Below, piece by piece: positions 37,226 through 45,546 of a stretch of DNA of 64,000 nt. Origin of the DNA: Treponema sp. Lineage in GTDB: Bacteria > Spirochaetota > Spirochaetia > Treponematales > Treponemataceae. Numbering within the stretch: position 1 is the stretch's first letter; every line of letters begins with the position of its first letter. The stretch is from contig JAFXSM010000042.1 in assembly GCA_017525605.1 (NCBI GenBank), positions 62,001-126,000 on the forward strand, read 5' to 3'. A program made the position numbers and the translations under genes. Below the pieces are notes generated by a model. The model made no database searches. It was not told the DNA's origin and saw nothing but the letters and a program-made list of their open reading frames with translations.

Positions 37226-39532
37226 TTAGAACCATTTTGTACCGCCAGTTCCTTCAACACCCGTTGAACTTACAGGGATGACAAGGTAATAAATATACCA
37301 TGTATTGTAGTTCAATCCGTTGATAGCGTTATCTGTGTAACTTCTAGTTGAAGACGAATAAACCGTTTTAATGCAAGTACCACAGGTTTTTATAGTTGAT
37401 GCAGAGAGATTAGCTGATGTCGAATTGTATCGATATATTTTATACGAACTTGCTCCAGACACCGCCGTCCATGTAATAGTTGCATAGCTGATTATCTTAG
37501 TGGAAGTATTTCCGTAAATATCGCCGGAAACAGTCGGGGCTGTGCTGCTCATCGTCGTTGTATAAGTCGTTGAGGCATACGACGTAGTGACCGTAATCGT
37601 GTTCGAAAGTTCATTTCCGCCGTAAGAAGAATCTTTCAGCGCAAAAGTGTACGAAGTGGAACTTGAAAGTCCTGATACAGTGTAAGTTTTTTCGCTGTCG
37701 GTCGAGGCGTATGATATGGAGCTGTAGTAATAACCGTCTTTGAAAAGATATGCTGTTCCGCTTTTTCCCTTAGCGTTGGTGAATTTCAGCGTGACGGAGT
37801 TGCTCGTCTTGCTTGTGTATGAAAGTACAAGTGGCGGAGGGTCGCTTGTCGTCACGGTAAGCACACTTGAAAGCGTGTTTCCACTTGCGTCCTTCAGTAC
37901 AAACGAATACTCGGTCTGTGCCGAAAGTCCAGTTGCCGTGTATGACGTTGTTGACGATGAGAAAGAGCCGAGTGAAGATGTTCCCCTATAGAGATACACA
38001 GTTGATTCTTCTTCGCCTGAAAGAAGGCTCCAGTTGAGTTTCACGCTGCTGCTTGTAACTGCACTTGAAGAAAGAGAATAGTAGGATTTTGCACCGCAAT
38101 ATTCAGTAGAAGCACTTTCAATTGAAATCCTGTAGAAATCGATGTCGTCTTCTTCCAAGAGTGCTTCGAATGAAGTGTTTGTCGTAATCGTGAACGCTGA
38201 GTCTTCCGTTTGGTTCGGTTCTGCAAATTGATAATAAGGACGAGTTGATTCTCCTGTAGTTTCTACGTTGATTTTGTCCTTTGAGTCAACGTTAACCGTA
38301 TAGAACATTTCTGTCTTGCTTGTAGAAGAAGCTCCGCTGAATACGAGCATGTAGCTTTCAGATTCCTTGAATGTCGGAACATAGACGATTCCTGAGCTGC
38401 CGTCAGCAATAGAGAAGAATTTGTTGTTTCCGTCCGGATAAATCAAGAATCCGTTGAGTTTTGCACTTGAGTTGCCTGATATGCTTTTTGCGGCAATCGT
38501 GACTGGCATCTGACCTCTGAATATTCTGAGCGGAACTGAATCAACCCATGTTTTTCCGCCGGAACCTTCAATAGTGATTTTCAATTCTGTATCAACATAC
38601 GGAGATGAGAAACTTCCGCATGTCAGGCTGAGTGCTATTGTCGTTGAGGTTCCTGGATTCAATGTTTGGAGAGGAAAACCCGATAGATTCGTTACTATTG
38701 GGTCTGTTGTCGTAACTCCTACATAGTCGGCATTCGCAGATTCAATCTTTGTAAATGCGACATTGCTTTTGACATTGCTGATGTTTTCGATTTTCAGAGT
38801 CATCGGATATGTCTTTCCTGAATAGAGATAGCCTTCATGCTTTGCGTATTCAGGTATTGTTCCGCTTATCTTGAATGCGTAATCACCTGGAGCGACGATA
38901 GGGATTGTGCCGAGCTTTTCGTTTGAATGGTTGACCTGAAGACCAGTAACGCGGAATCTATCGCTGCCGCTGTCAACGACGATTGTCTGAGTGTCTCCTG
39001 CTACAGGTGCCTTGAGTTTTACTTCACCTTCCGCATCAGATGTCGCTTCGCAGTGGTAAGACGCATAAGTCTCAGAAGTTCCCGTAACCTTTACGCCGCT
39101 TTTTCCTGTCGAAGAAATCGCTGCACGGGAAACACCGTCTGTAAATCCGACAATCTTGAGCGTGTAGTCCAAATTTGAGCCACCCTTTCTGAAAAAAGGA
39201 ACGGAAGAAGAGACAAGAACGCTTTCCGACTGTTTTTCAAATTTTCCGAGTGTATTTACCGTTATGGAAGTGTCCGTTGCACTTGTTATGCTGTACGTCA
39301 TTCCCTCTGAAACTACGTTCTTTTCAGAGAATTTGTACTCCTTTCCGTTGTCCATGCGAATCCATGTGCCCCAGAAATACGAGTTCGACGTAGTGGATGC
39401 ATTCTGTCCGCTTGGATTTGAGTAAGAATCTGGTTCTTCTGGTATCACTGGGTCTGGTGGTTCTGAACAACCTGCTAAAAACAAGCCGATGACGGCTAAC
39501 AATACCACCGCAAAAAAACTTCTCTTTTTCAT
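37226..39532 (-). CDS. Lipoprotein with fibronectin type III-like domains
   Basis: 768 residues from ATG 39532 (GGAGGGGG upstream). Lipobox LFLAGC gives a Cys near residue 21. A Pro/Ser linker leads into a domain with WGTWIRMDNGKEY and a carboxypeptidase-regulatory-like segment, then an NEW-like beta region (about 200-330). From about residue 500 there are fibronectin type III-like repeats: VTSSSVKLNWSLLSGEEESTVYL, LSAQTEYSFVLKDASGNTLSS, and a second with TSNSVTLKFTNAKG and LSSSTSYTFALKDSS, plus a C-terminal one with ATITWTAVSGASSYKIYRY. Function unknown; cell-surface binding is inferred from the domains. Confidence 0.83.
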   Translation of the reverse strand: MKKRSFFAVVLLAVIGLFLAGCSEPPDPVIPEEPDSYSNPSGQNASTTSNSYFWGTWIRMDNGKEYKFSEKNVVSEGMTYSITSATDTSITVNTLGKFEKQSESVLVSSSVPFFRKGGSNLDYTLKIVGFTDGVSRAAISSTGKSGVKVTGTSETYASYHCEATSDAEGEVKLKAPVAGDTQTIVVDSGSDRFRVTGLQVNHSNEKLGTIPIVAPGDYAFKISGTIPEYAKHEGYLYSGKTYPMTLKIENISNVKSNVAFTKIESANADYVGVTTTDPIVTNLSGFPLQTLNPGTSTTIALSLTCGSFSSPYVDTELKITIEGSGGKTWVDSVPLRIFRGQMPVTIAAKSISGNSSAKLNGFLIYPDGNNKFFSIADGSSGIVYVPTFKESESYMLVFSGASSTSKTEMFYTVNVDSKDKINVETTGESTRPYYQFAEPNQTEDSAFTITTNTSFEALLEEDDIDFYRISIESASTEYCGAKSYYSLSSSAVTSSSVKLNWSLLSGEEESTVYLYRGTSSLGSFSSSTTSYTATGLSAQTEYSFVLKDASGNTLSSVLTVTTSDPPPLVLSYTSKTSNSVTLKFTNAKGKSGTAYLFKDGYYYSSISYASTDSEKTYTVSGLSSSTSYTFALKDSSYGGNELSNTITVTTSYASTTYTTTMSSTAPTVSGDIYGNTSTKIISYATITWTAVSGASSYKIYRYNSTSANLSASTIKTCGTCIKTVYSSSTRSYTDNAINGLNYNTWYIYYLVIPVSSTGVEGTGGTKWF

Positions 39533-39722
39533 AAGCAACCCCCTCCAGTCAAAACACGACTGTCCGTATATTAGAAAATCATACGCAATGTAAAAATCGA
39601 TTTTAAAATTCAAGATGACTTTTTGGTTGGAAACTTTTTAATATAAAAATAGAAAGGCTTTTATTTATTGATGTATTTTAAATCTAAAGTCTGAATAAAT
39701 CAAATTTATTTTAAATAAATTT

Positions 39723-39898
39723 AAAAAAAACGAATGCCGAATTTTTACAATGCAATGGCAGAAAAAAGCGGAAGCGAGGTTCCGATGTCAAAGACACTCA
39801 GCCACCTCGAAGAGGTACTGCCGTCTTTGACATCGGGTTCTCGCTGACAGCTTTTTTCTGCAACTACAACTCGCAATAATTCGACATTCGTTTTTTTT
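39723..39898. repeat. HP element, full form (copy 2), with outer arms
   Basis: The core (39758-39861) has the stem GCAGAAAAAAGC with its complement, internal loop GGA/GACA, AGCGAG/CTCGCT, GTT/GTT, a perfect 14-bp helix, ACTCAGCC/ACTGCC, and tip ACCTC-GAA-GAGGT. An additional outer arm pair (39723-39742 with 39879-39898) matches at 19 of 20 positions and ends in A8/T8 runs. The gap 39533-39937 holds only this element; I see no gene in it. It sits 3' of the minus-strand GntR gene. Confidence 0.8.
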
Positions 39899-39937
39899 TA
39901 TCGGTTCAGCTTCTGACAGATGAAATTTGCGGCTTTT

Positions 39938-40651
39938 CTATTTTCGTAGGAGCGCGGAAAAACGCTCTTCTTTCGAGAGGGATTCCGAGACAAAATAGTC
40001 AGGATATTCCTGAATCAGCTTTCCGATTTGGTTTTCAAGCTGATGCAGATGGGCTTTCACTGTGATTTTCGCATATTCCGCATCTTTTTCCTGAATTGCC
40101 GAGAGAATCTTCTGATGCTGGAGGATTGTCTCCATCATTATGTCCTTGTTCCAGACTGTAATCAGGCGGATTCTGGAATAGTGGTTGCTCGTTGAGCTTA
40201 TCATCTCCCATGCAAGTTTCTGCTCCGTAATCTTGAAAAGATAATGATGGAATTCGTTGTCCAAAGTCAGAAGCGAATTGTAGTCGCACGCGCTAATGGT
40301 CGAATGCTGCCGCTCAATGTTCAGCTCAAGCTCCGAGATGTCCTTGCGCGTGAATTTTTCAACGACAAGCTCAAGATTCGCACATTCCAGGCTTTCCCGG
40401 ATAAACCGCTCCTGCTCGACTTTGCTCAGGTCTATCCTCGAGACGATAGTCTCTTTCTGCGGGAAGATGTTAACGAGCCCGTCCCTCTGCAGCTGAATGA
40501 AAGCTTCCCGGACAGGCGTGCGGCTCACGTCCAGCTTTTTTGCGACTTCCTGCGTGCTCATTACTGTTCCGGGCTTCATCTGAAGCGTCATTATGTTGTT
40601 TTTGAGTGCGTTATACACTGCAGACTGTACGCTAGATTCACTTTTGCTCAT
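39938..40651 (-). CDS. GntR-family repressor, FadR/FCD type
   Basis: 237 residues from ATG 40651, chosen because AGGAG lies eight bases upstream; an ATG two codons earlier is too close. The N-terminal winged helix (about 5-75) has the GntR signature KPGTVMSTQEVAKKLDVSRTPVREA and LQRDGLV. The C-terminal all-helical FCD domain (about 85-225) shows the metal/ligand pattern DNEFHHYLF, with later His residues (HQKIL, HLHQLE). It is divergent from the TRAP operon and two identical-type palindromes lie between them, so it very likely represses that operon, probably itself too, and is released by a small organic-acid ligand. Confidence 0.92.
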   Translation of the reverse strand: MSKSESSVQSAVYNALKNNIMTLQMKPGTVMSTQEVAKKLDVSRTPVREAFIQLQRDGLVNIFPQKETIVSRIDLSKVEQERFIRESLECANLELVVEKFTRKDISELELNIERQHSTISACDYNSLLTLDNEFHHYLFKITEQKLAWEMISSTSNHYSRIRLITVWNKDIMMETILQHQKILSAIQEKDAEYAKITVKAHLHQLENQIGKLIQEYPDYFVSESLSKEERFSALLRK

Positions 40652-40684
40652 TTTCATCTCTCCTAAAGAAAATATTCAGATTCA

Positions 40685-40698
40685 ACTGACATGTTAGT
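40685..40698. promoter_or_regulatory. Operator 1 (GntR site near gntR)
   Basis: ACTGACATGTTAGT, one mismatch from the perfect palindrome at 40764-40777. It lies 34 bases upstream of the gntR start, consistent with autoregulation. Confidence 0.7.
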
Positions 40699-40742
40699 GG
40701 CATAAAACCGAACTGTCAACCGCATAAAGCACTTACTTTTCC

Positions 40743-40777
40743 TTGACAACACTGAATCCAACAACTAACATGTTAGT
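40743..40777 (+). promoter_or_regulatory. TRAP-operon promoter with overlapping operator 2
   Basis: TTGACA (40743-40748), 17 bases, TAACAT (40766-40771). The perfect 14-base palindrome ACTAACATGTTAGT (40764-40777) covers the -10 element. This is the geometry of repression by blocking polymerase. AAGGAGG follows before the dctP ATG. Confidence 0.8.
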
Positions 40778-40814
40778 ATATCAGATAGCAAACTAGGTCA
40801 AAAAGGAGGACCGT

Positions 40815-41813
40815 ATGAAAAAAACGTTATTGCTTACTTTGGGAGCCGCTCTTGCATGCACGCTTATGCTGCCGTCTTGCAAAGGAAAATCCGCCGAGGC
40901 GGCAAAAATCCCTGTCACTTTCGCAGGAACCGAGGCTGCCACAACAGGACAGAGCCGAATGATGCAGGCCGTTGCCGACAGGCTGAATGCGACCGGAAAA
41001 TTCGATGCGACAGTCCAGGTTGCAGGCGCACTTTCCGGCGACACTGACGCACTCGTCACTCAGGCAAAACTCGGAATCAGCCTTGTCGTTCCAAGCGATC
41101 CGGGACGACTTGCAAGCCAATTCAAAATCCCTGACATGAACATTCTCATGGCACCGTACATTCTCACTGACCCTGCAATGCTCAAAAAACTCCCTGACAC
41201 ACCGCTTTTCAAGGAATGGCAGGCTGAACTTGAGAAACAGGGAATCATTTACATCACGAACATGTACAACGGATTCCGTTGCTTCTACACGACAACGCCG
41301 GTAAATCATGTTTCTGACCTTTCAGGACTCAGAATCCGCGGATTCGGAAACGCAATCGGAAACAACCTTGCGAAATACCTCGGATTCGCGAACATCGGAA
41401 TTTCATGGGGCGAAGTATTCCCAGGAATCCAGTCGAAGACGCTCGACGGATGCGAAGTTCAGGTTGCGACTGCCGACGGCGCAAGGCTTTACGAAGTCGT
41501 GAAGAACCTTGCCATGACAAAGCACTACATGCTCCAGTCGGCATTCGTCTGCTCCGCTGCGTTCTACAACGGACTTTCAGAAGAAGACCGCCAGCTTTTC
41601 ACAAAAATCGTCCGCGAGGAAGCACTCAACTACGGCGCAATCATTCAGAAAGAGGAAGCCGGATTCTACGAGAACATGAAGAAGAACGGAGTGACAATCA
41701 GCGAGGTTGACATTGCGGAATTCCAGAAAGCAATCGAGCCTCTCTACACAAACAACGACCTCGGATTCTCAGCTGGTCTCAAAGACCGCCTGTTCAAGGA
41801 ATTGGCAAACTAG
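40815..41813 (+). CDS. dctP: TRAP transporter solute-binding lipoprotein, DctP family
   Basis: 332 residues. The signal ends in a lipobox (MLPSC, Cys at about residue 22), so the protein is tethered rather than free in the periplasm. DctP-family features include an Arg-rich substrate motif (LSGLRIRGFGNAIGN), GISWGEVFPGIQSKTLDGCEV, and LYEVVKNLAMTKHY. It captures a substrate, typically a carboxylate, and delivers it to the DctQM membrane unit encoded next. The substrate cannot be inferred from sequence. It is the first gene of the operon controlled by the GntR operator. Confidence 0.94.
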   Translation: MKKTLLLTLGAALACTLMLPSCKGKSAEAAKIPVTFAGTEAATTGQSRMMQAVADRLNATGKFDATVQVAGALSGDTDALVTQAKLGISLVVPSDPGRLASQFKIPDMNILMAPYILTDPAMLKKLPDTPLFKEWQAELEKQGIIYITNMYNGFRCFYTTTPVNHVSDLSGLRIRGFGNAIGNNLAKYLGFANIGISWGEVFPGIQSKTLDGCEVQVATADGARLYEVVKNLAMTKHYMLQSAFVCSAAFYNGLSEEDRQLFTKIVREEALNYGAIIQKEEAGFYENMKKNGVTISEVDIAEFQKAIEPLYTNNDLGFSAGLKDRLFKELAN

Positions 41814-41875
41814 AAAGTGATTTTCCGAAAGATTCGTATTTCGGGAACATCTAGAAATCCAAATTTCTGATTGTG

Positions 41876-41904
41876 GGGGTGGAAATTTCTACCCCTGTTT
41901 TTTT
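41876..41904 (+). terminator. Terminator/attenuator between dctP and dctQ
   Basis: GGGGT ... ACCCC with an inner GGAAATTTC pairing, followed by a T-run. Placed between dctP and dctQ, it should give more binding protein than membrane subunits. Confidence 0.75.
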
Positions 41905-41921
41905 GACTAAAAGGTTTCCTT

Positions 41922-42434
41922 ATGAAAAAAATTTATGAATATTTTTGCAAGGCTGAGGTCGCATTCTGCGGAGTCGGCTTCATCTTGCTCATCATTCTGA
42001 TATTTGCATCTGTGATACTACGTTTCTTGAGCATATCTATGTCGTGGAATATCGACTTGGCGATGCTGCTTCTGGCATGGACGGCATTTCTCGGCGCGGA
42101 TGTCGCATGGCGGAGCGGACAGCTTATCGGAATCGACATCGTAACGCGCTATCTTCCGAAGAAAATGCAGAAAGCCGTTCTGATTCTCGTCTACGCGATA
42201 ATCCTCTGCGTTACCGTCGTAATCTGCATTTTTGGAATAAGCCTTTCGTGGACGGAAAGAGTCAGGACGTACCAGTCAATGCCGATTCCGTATTCGCTCG
42301 TGACGCTGAGCCTCGTTGTCGCGACTTTCTCAATGTCGATTTCCACGGTCGGGAAAATATGGATGTGCATCAAGCATTTCAACGATATCGACAAGCCTCT
42401 CGATGTTTCGAAAAAAGAGCAGGCCGGCGAATAG
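41922..42434 (+). CDS. dctQ: TRAP transporter small membrane subunit, DctQ family
   Basis: 170 residues with four membrane helices. It shows the DctQ pattern VILRFLSISMSWNIDLAMLLLAWTAFLGADVAWRSG split by a short loop, then IGIDIVTRYLP. It partners DctM in a Na+-driven symporter. It ends just before dctM (16 bases), whose ribosome site overlaps the gap. Confidence 0.93.
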   Translation: MKKIYEYFCKAEVAFCGVGFILLIILIFASVILRFLSISMSWNIDLAMLLLAWTAFLGADVAWRSGQLIGIDIVTRYLPKKMQKAVLILVYAIILCVTVVICIFGISLSWTERVRTYQSMPIPYSLVTLSLVVATFSMSISTVGKIWMCIKHFNDIDKPLDVSKKEQAGE

Positions 42435-42449
42435 TTTTTGGAGAGAAAT

Positions 42450-43739
42450 ATGTTGATTCTTCTTATATGTTTTGTGGCGTTCCTGTTCATGGGAATGCCG
42501 ATTGCTTTCGTCATCGGAATAGCTGGATTCGCATATTTTATGAGCCAGCCGATGCTTCCGTTCGAGGCGGCCGTGCAGACGGTCGTCCAGCAAAGCCAGT
42601 CGTTCACGTTCCTTGCAGTTCCGTTCTTCATCTTTGCGGGAAATCTGATGAACGTTTCGGGAATCACAGACCAGCTTCTGAGCCTTGCGCGTCTTCTGAC
42701 ACGCAGGATGTACGGCGGCACGGCACAGATTTCCGTCGTCATGTCAACGCTGATGGGCGGAGTTTCGGGCTCCGCAACTGCCGATGCCGCAATGGAAACC
42801 CGAATTCTTGGACCTGAGATGATTCGCCGAGGATATTCGAAGGGATACATCTGCTCGGTCAACTGCCTCACGGCACTCATCACTGCAACGATCCCGCCGA
42901 GCCTCGGCCTGATTATTTTCGGCTTTGTCGGCCAAGTTTCAATCGGACGGCTTTTTGCGGCAGGAATAATCCCTGGAATTCTCATGATGATTTTTCTCAT
43001 GGGAACGACGACAATCACCAGCCGAATCAGAAGATTCGACCCGCCAGCAGCAGATGCGCCGAAACTCACCTTCCGAGAGGTCATAAACAATCTTCGCGTG
43101 TCTGTTTGGGCATTGCTCTTCCCGATTATCCTCATCGTAGGAATCCGCTTCGGCGTGTTCACTCCGTCAGAGTCGGGCGCGTTCGCTGTCATATATGCGC
43201 TTATCGTCGGAAAATTCGTCTACAAGAAACTCACATGGAAGAATTTCAAGGAAGCTCTGATTACGACAATCAAGGACAACGGCGCAATCATGCTCATCAT
43301 CGCTATGAGCGGCCCGTTCAGCTACGCAATCACTTGGGTCATGCTCCCTGCAAAGCTCAGCACGTTCATTTTCGGAATAACTGAAAACCCGCAGATTCTC
43401 GCGCTCATCATGCTCGGCTTCCTCTTCGTAACGGGAATGTTCGTTGACAGCAACGTGAATTTCCTTCTTCTCACACCGATTTTCCTTCCGATGGTCACAA
43501 AAGTCGGCATGGATCCTGTCCACTTCGGAGTTCTCATGGCAACAATCGTAACACTCGGCGTAATGACACCTCCGATTGGTTCCGCGCTGTACACTGTCTG
43601 CGGAATAATCGACTGTCCGCCTGAGGAATACACAAAGGAAAGCCTTCCGTTCCTGCTTGCAATTCTCCTGGAGCTTGCAATCCTAGTCTTCTGCCCGAAA
43701 ATCGTTCTTTTCATTCCGAACATGATTTTCGGCGCGTAA
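42450..43739 (+). CDS. dctM: TRAP transporter large membrane subunit, DctM family
   Basis: 429 residues from ATG 42450, preceded by GGAGAG; a TTG four codons earlier overlaps that site. It has about 12 membrane helices and the family motifs MGMPIAFVIGIAGF, FTFLAVPFFIFAGNLM, MGGVSGSATADAA, ITATIPPSLGLIIFG, and LGVMTPPIGSALYTVCGI. It forms the transport channel, coupling uptake to sodium. Confidence 0.95.
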   Translation: MLILLICFVAFLFMGMPIAFVIGIAGFAYFMSQPMLPFEAAVQTVVQQSQSFTFLAVPFFIFAGNLMNVSGITDQLLSLARLLTRRMYGGTAQISVVMSTLMGGVSGSATADAAMETRILGPEMIRRGYSKGYICSVNCLTALITATIPPSLGLIIFGFVGQVSIGRLFAAGIIPGILMMIFLMGTTTITSRIRRFDPPAADAPKLTFREVINNLRVSVWALLFPIILIVGIRFGVFTPSESGAFAVIYALIVGKFVYKKLTWKNFKEALITTIKDNGAIMLIIAMSGPFSYAITWVMLPAKLSTFIFGITENPQILALIMLGFLFVTGMFVDSNVNFLLLTPIFLPMVTKVGMDPVHFGVLMATIVTLGVMTPPIGSALYTVCGIIDCPPEEYTKESLPFLLAILLELAILVFCPKIVLFIPNMIFGA

Positions 43740-43780
43740 AAAGAGGAGCAAGAAAACAGTTTTTATAGAGCACGGCAAAG

Positions 43781-43819
43781 AAAAGGGGAATCTGCATTTC
43801 TTGTAGATTCCCCTTTTTT
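43781..43819. terminator. Bidirectional terminator
   Basis: AAAAGGGGAATCT ... AGATTCCCCTTTT with an A-run on one side and a T-run on the other. It serves both dctM (+) and the convergent oxidoreductase gene (-). Confidence 0.88.
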
Positions 43820-43831
43820 GTTTTCTTGTTT

Positions 43832-45472
43832 TTATTTCAGTTTTTTGCAGATGAGGTTCGCGACTTTCTCGCCGTCCATTGCGGATGAGCCGATTCCGCC
43901 TGAGTAGCCGGAACCTTCGCCTGCAGGATAGAGATTCTTGATTCCGACGCATTCAAGGGTCTCTTTGTTGCGGAGGATTCGAACAGGAGTGCTGGTGCGC
44001 GTCTCGGAAGCGATGAGAAGAGCCTCGTCACAAACGAAACCGTGCATTGAGCCGTCAAAATCTTTGAACGCTTTCTGAAGTCTTTCCGAAATCTCTTTCG
44101 GAAGCCATTCGTCAAGGCGAGAAGGCACGAGTCCTGGTTTGTAGCTCGATTCAGGAAGCGTCTGAGAATCTTTGTGCGAAAGGAAATCCACAAGACGCTG
44201 TGCAGGTGCGTTTTGTCCGTCGGAATGGGAGAACGTCTCTTCTTCAAGCCACGTTCTCCAGTAAAGACCTGCAAGAGCCTCGCATCCGTCTTTTTTCGCC
44301 TGCCCAACGAATTTTTCAGGGATATCTTCGATTCTGCGCTCGACGACGATTGCGGAATTGCTCCATTTGCTGTTTCTCCCGGAAGATGACATTCCGTTTA
44401 TGACGATTTGATCCGGCGTTGTTGCGCAAGGAACGACGTAGCCGCCCGGACACATGCAGAAACTGTACACGCCACGCTCGTCAACCTGAGTCGTGAGCCT
44501 GTATTCAGCCGCGCTAGGCATTTCTTTTCCGTGGAACTGGATTTTGTCGATAAGCTCTCTCGGATGCTCCACGCGAACACCGACCGCGAAAGTCTTTGCT
44601 TCAAGCGAGTCAGGGGAAATCGAGGCAATCATCTTGTAGATATCGACCGCGGAATGTCCCGTCGCAAGAATGACAGCGTCGCCGGTGAATTCTTTTCCCT
44701 CGCCGGTCACGACATTTTTCGTTTTCACGCCTTTTATCGTTTTTTCTTCGACAATAAAATCAGTGCAGAGAGTTCCGAAGTGGAATTCTCCTCCAAGCTC
44801 GATGATTTTCTTTCGCATCCCGGAGATTATTCCAGGAAGCTTGTCGGTTCCGATGTGCGGATGCGCGTCCGTGAGGATTTTTTCCGACGCGCCGAATTCC
44901 ACGAATATCCTGTAGATTTTTCCGATGTCGCCGCGCTTGTTGCTCCGCGTGTAGAGTTTTCCGTCCGAGAAAGTTCCCGCGCCGCCTTCTCCGAAGCAGT
45001 AATTCGAATTCGAGTCGAGGATTCCGTCGTTCCTGATTCTTTCGATGTCGAAAGTCCTTTCTTCCGTATTCGCGCCGCGCTCAATCACAATCGGCTTGAT
45101 TCCGTCCTCAAGCAACCGGAATGCCGCGTAAAGACCGGCAGGACCTGAGCCGACGATTACGACCGAATGTTTTCCGTCGGCTTTTTTCCAGACGGGCAAA
45201 GTCTCCCCGTCGCCGTTTGGTTTTTCTCCGACGTAGATTTTGTAGCGGAGTATGATTTTCACATTTCCGTGACGAGCGTCAATCGATTTTTTTTCGAAGA
45301 CTGCAATCGCTTCGTTTTTATCAAGCTCGCCGGAATAATTCTCAAAATGGATTTCGCCCAAAGCGAATTTCGCAACTTTCTTGTCAGAAAAAGACTTTCG
45401 GATTTTTTCTTTCAGAAGTTCAGAATTCTTCTCGTCATCAGGGCTTACGGTAATTGAAAGTTCAGTTGTCAT
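43832..45472 (-). CDS. FAD-dependent oxidoreductase, COG2509-type
   Basis: 546 residues from ATG 45472. The first ~100 residues form a small ferredoxin-like domain typical of this group. The Rossmann FAD motif is VVIVGSGPAGLYAAFRL near residue ~106, followed by VIERG. Later come a second nucleotide-linked GDAVILATGHSA and the C-terminal FAD closure NLYPAGEGSGYSGGIGSSAMDG. Cys-containing motifs (YSFCMCPGGYVVPC) sit near residue ~340. The electron donor and substrate are not known for the family. It is a single gene, converging on the TRAP operon. Confidence 0.85.
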   Translation of the reverse strand: MTTELSITVSPDDEKNSELLKEKIRKSFSDKKVAKFALGEIHFENYSGELDKNEAIAVFEKKSIDARHGNVKIILRYKIYVGEKPNGDGETLPVWKKADGKHSVVIVGSGPAGLYAAFRLLEDGIKPIVIERGANTEERTFDIERIRNDGILDSNSNYCFGEGGAGTFSDGKLYTRSNKRGDIGKIYRIFVEFGASEKILTDAHPHIGTDKLPGIISGMRKKIIELGGEFHFGTLCTDFIVEEKTIKGVKTKNVVTGEGKEFTGDAVILATGHSAVDIYKMIASISPDSLEAKTFAVGVRVEHPRELIDKIQFHGKEMPSAAEYRLTTQVDERGVYSFCMCPGGYVVPCATTPDQIVINGMSSSGRNSKWSNSAIVVERRIEDIPEKFVGQAKKDGCEALAGLYWRTWLEEETFSHSDGQNAPAQRLVDFLSHKDSQTLPESSYKPGLVPSRLDEWLPKEISERLQKAFKDFDGSMHGFVCDEALLIASETRTSTPVRILRNKETLECVGIKNLYPAGEGSGYSGGIGSSAMDGEKVANLICKKLK

Positions 45473-45546
45473 ATTTTGCAATTATATAGAAAAGAACGTG
45501 GGCACGACAGTTGGGAAAACGGGGATTTATTGTTAAAATCATCGGC

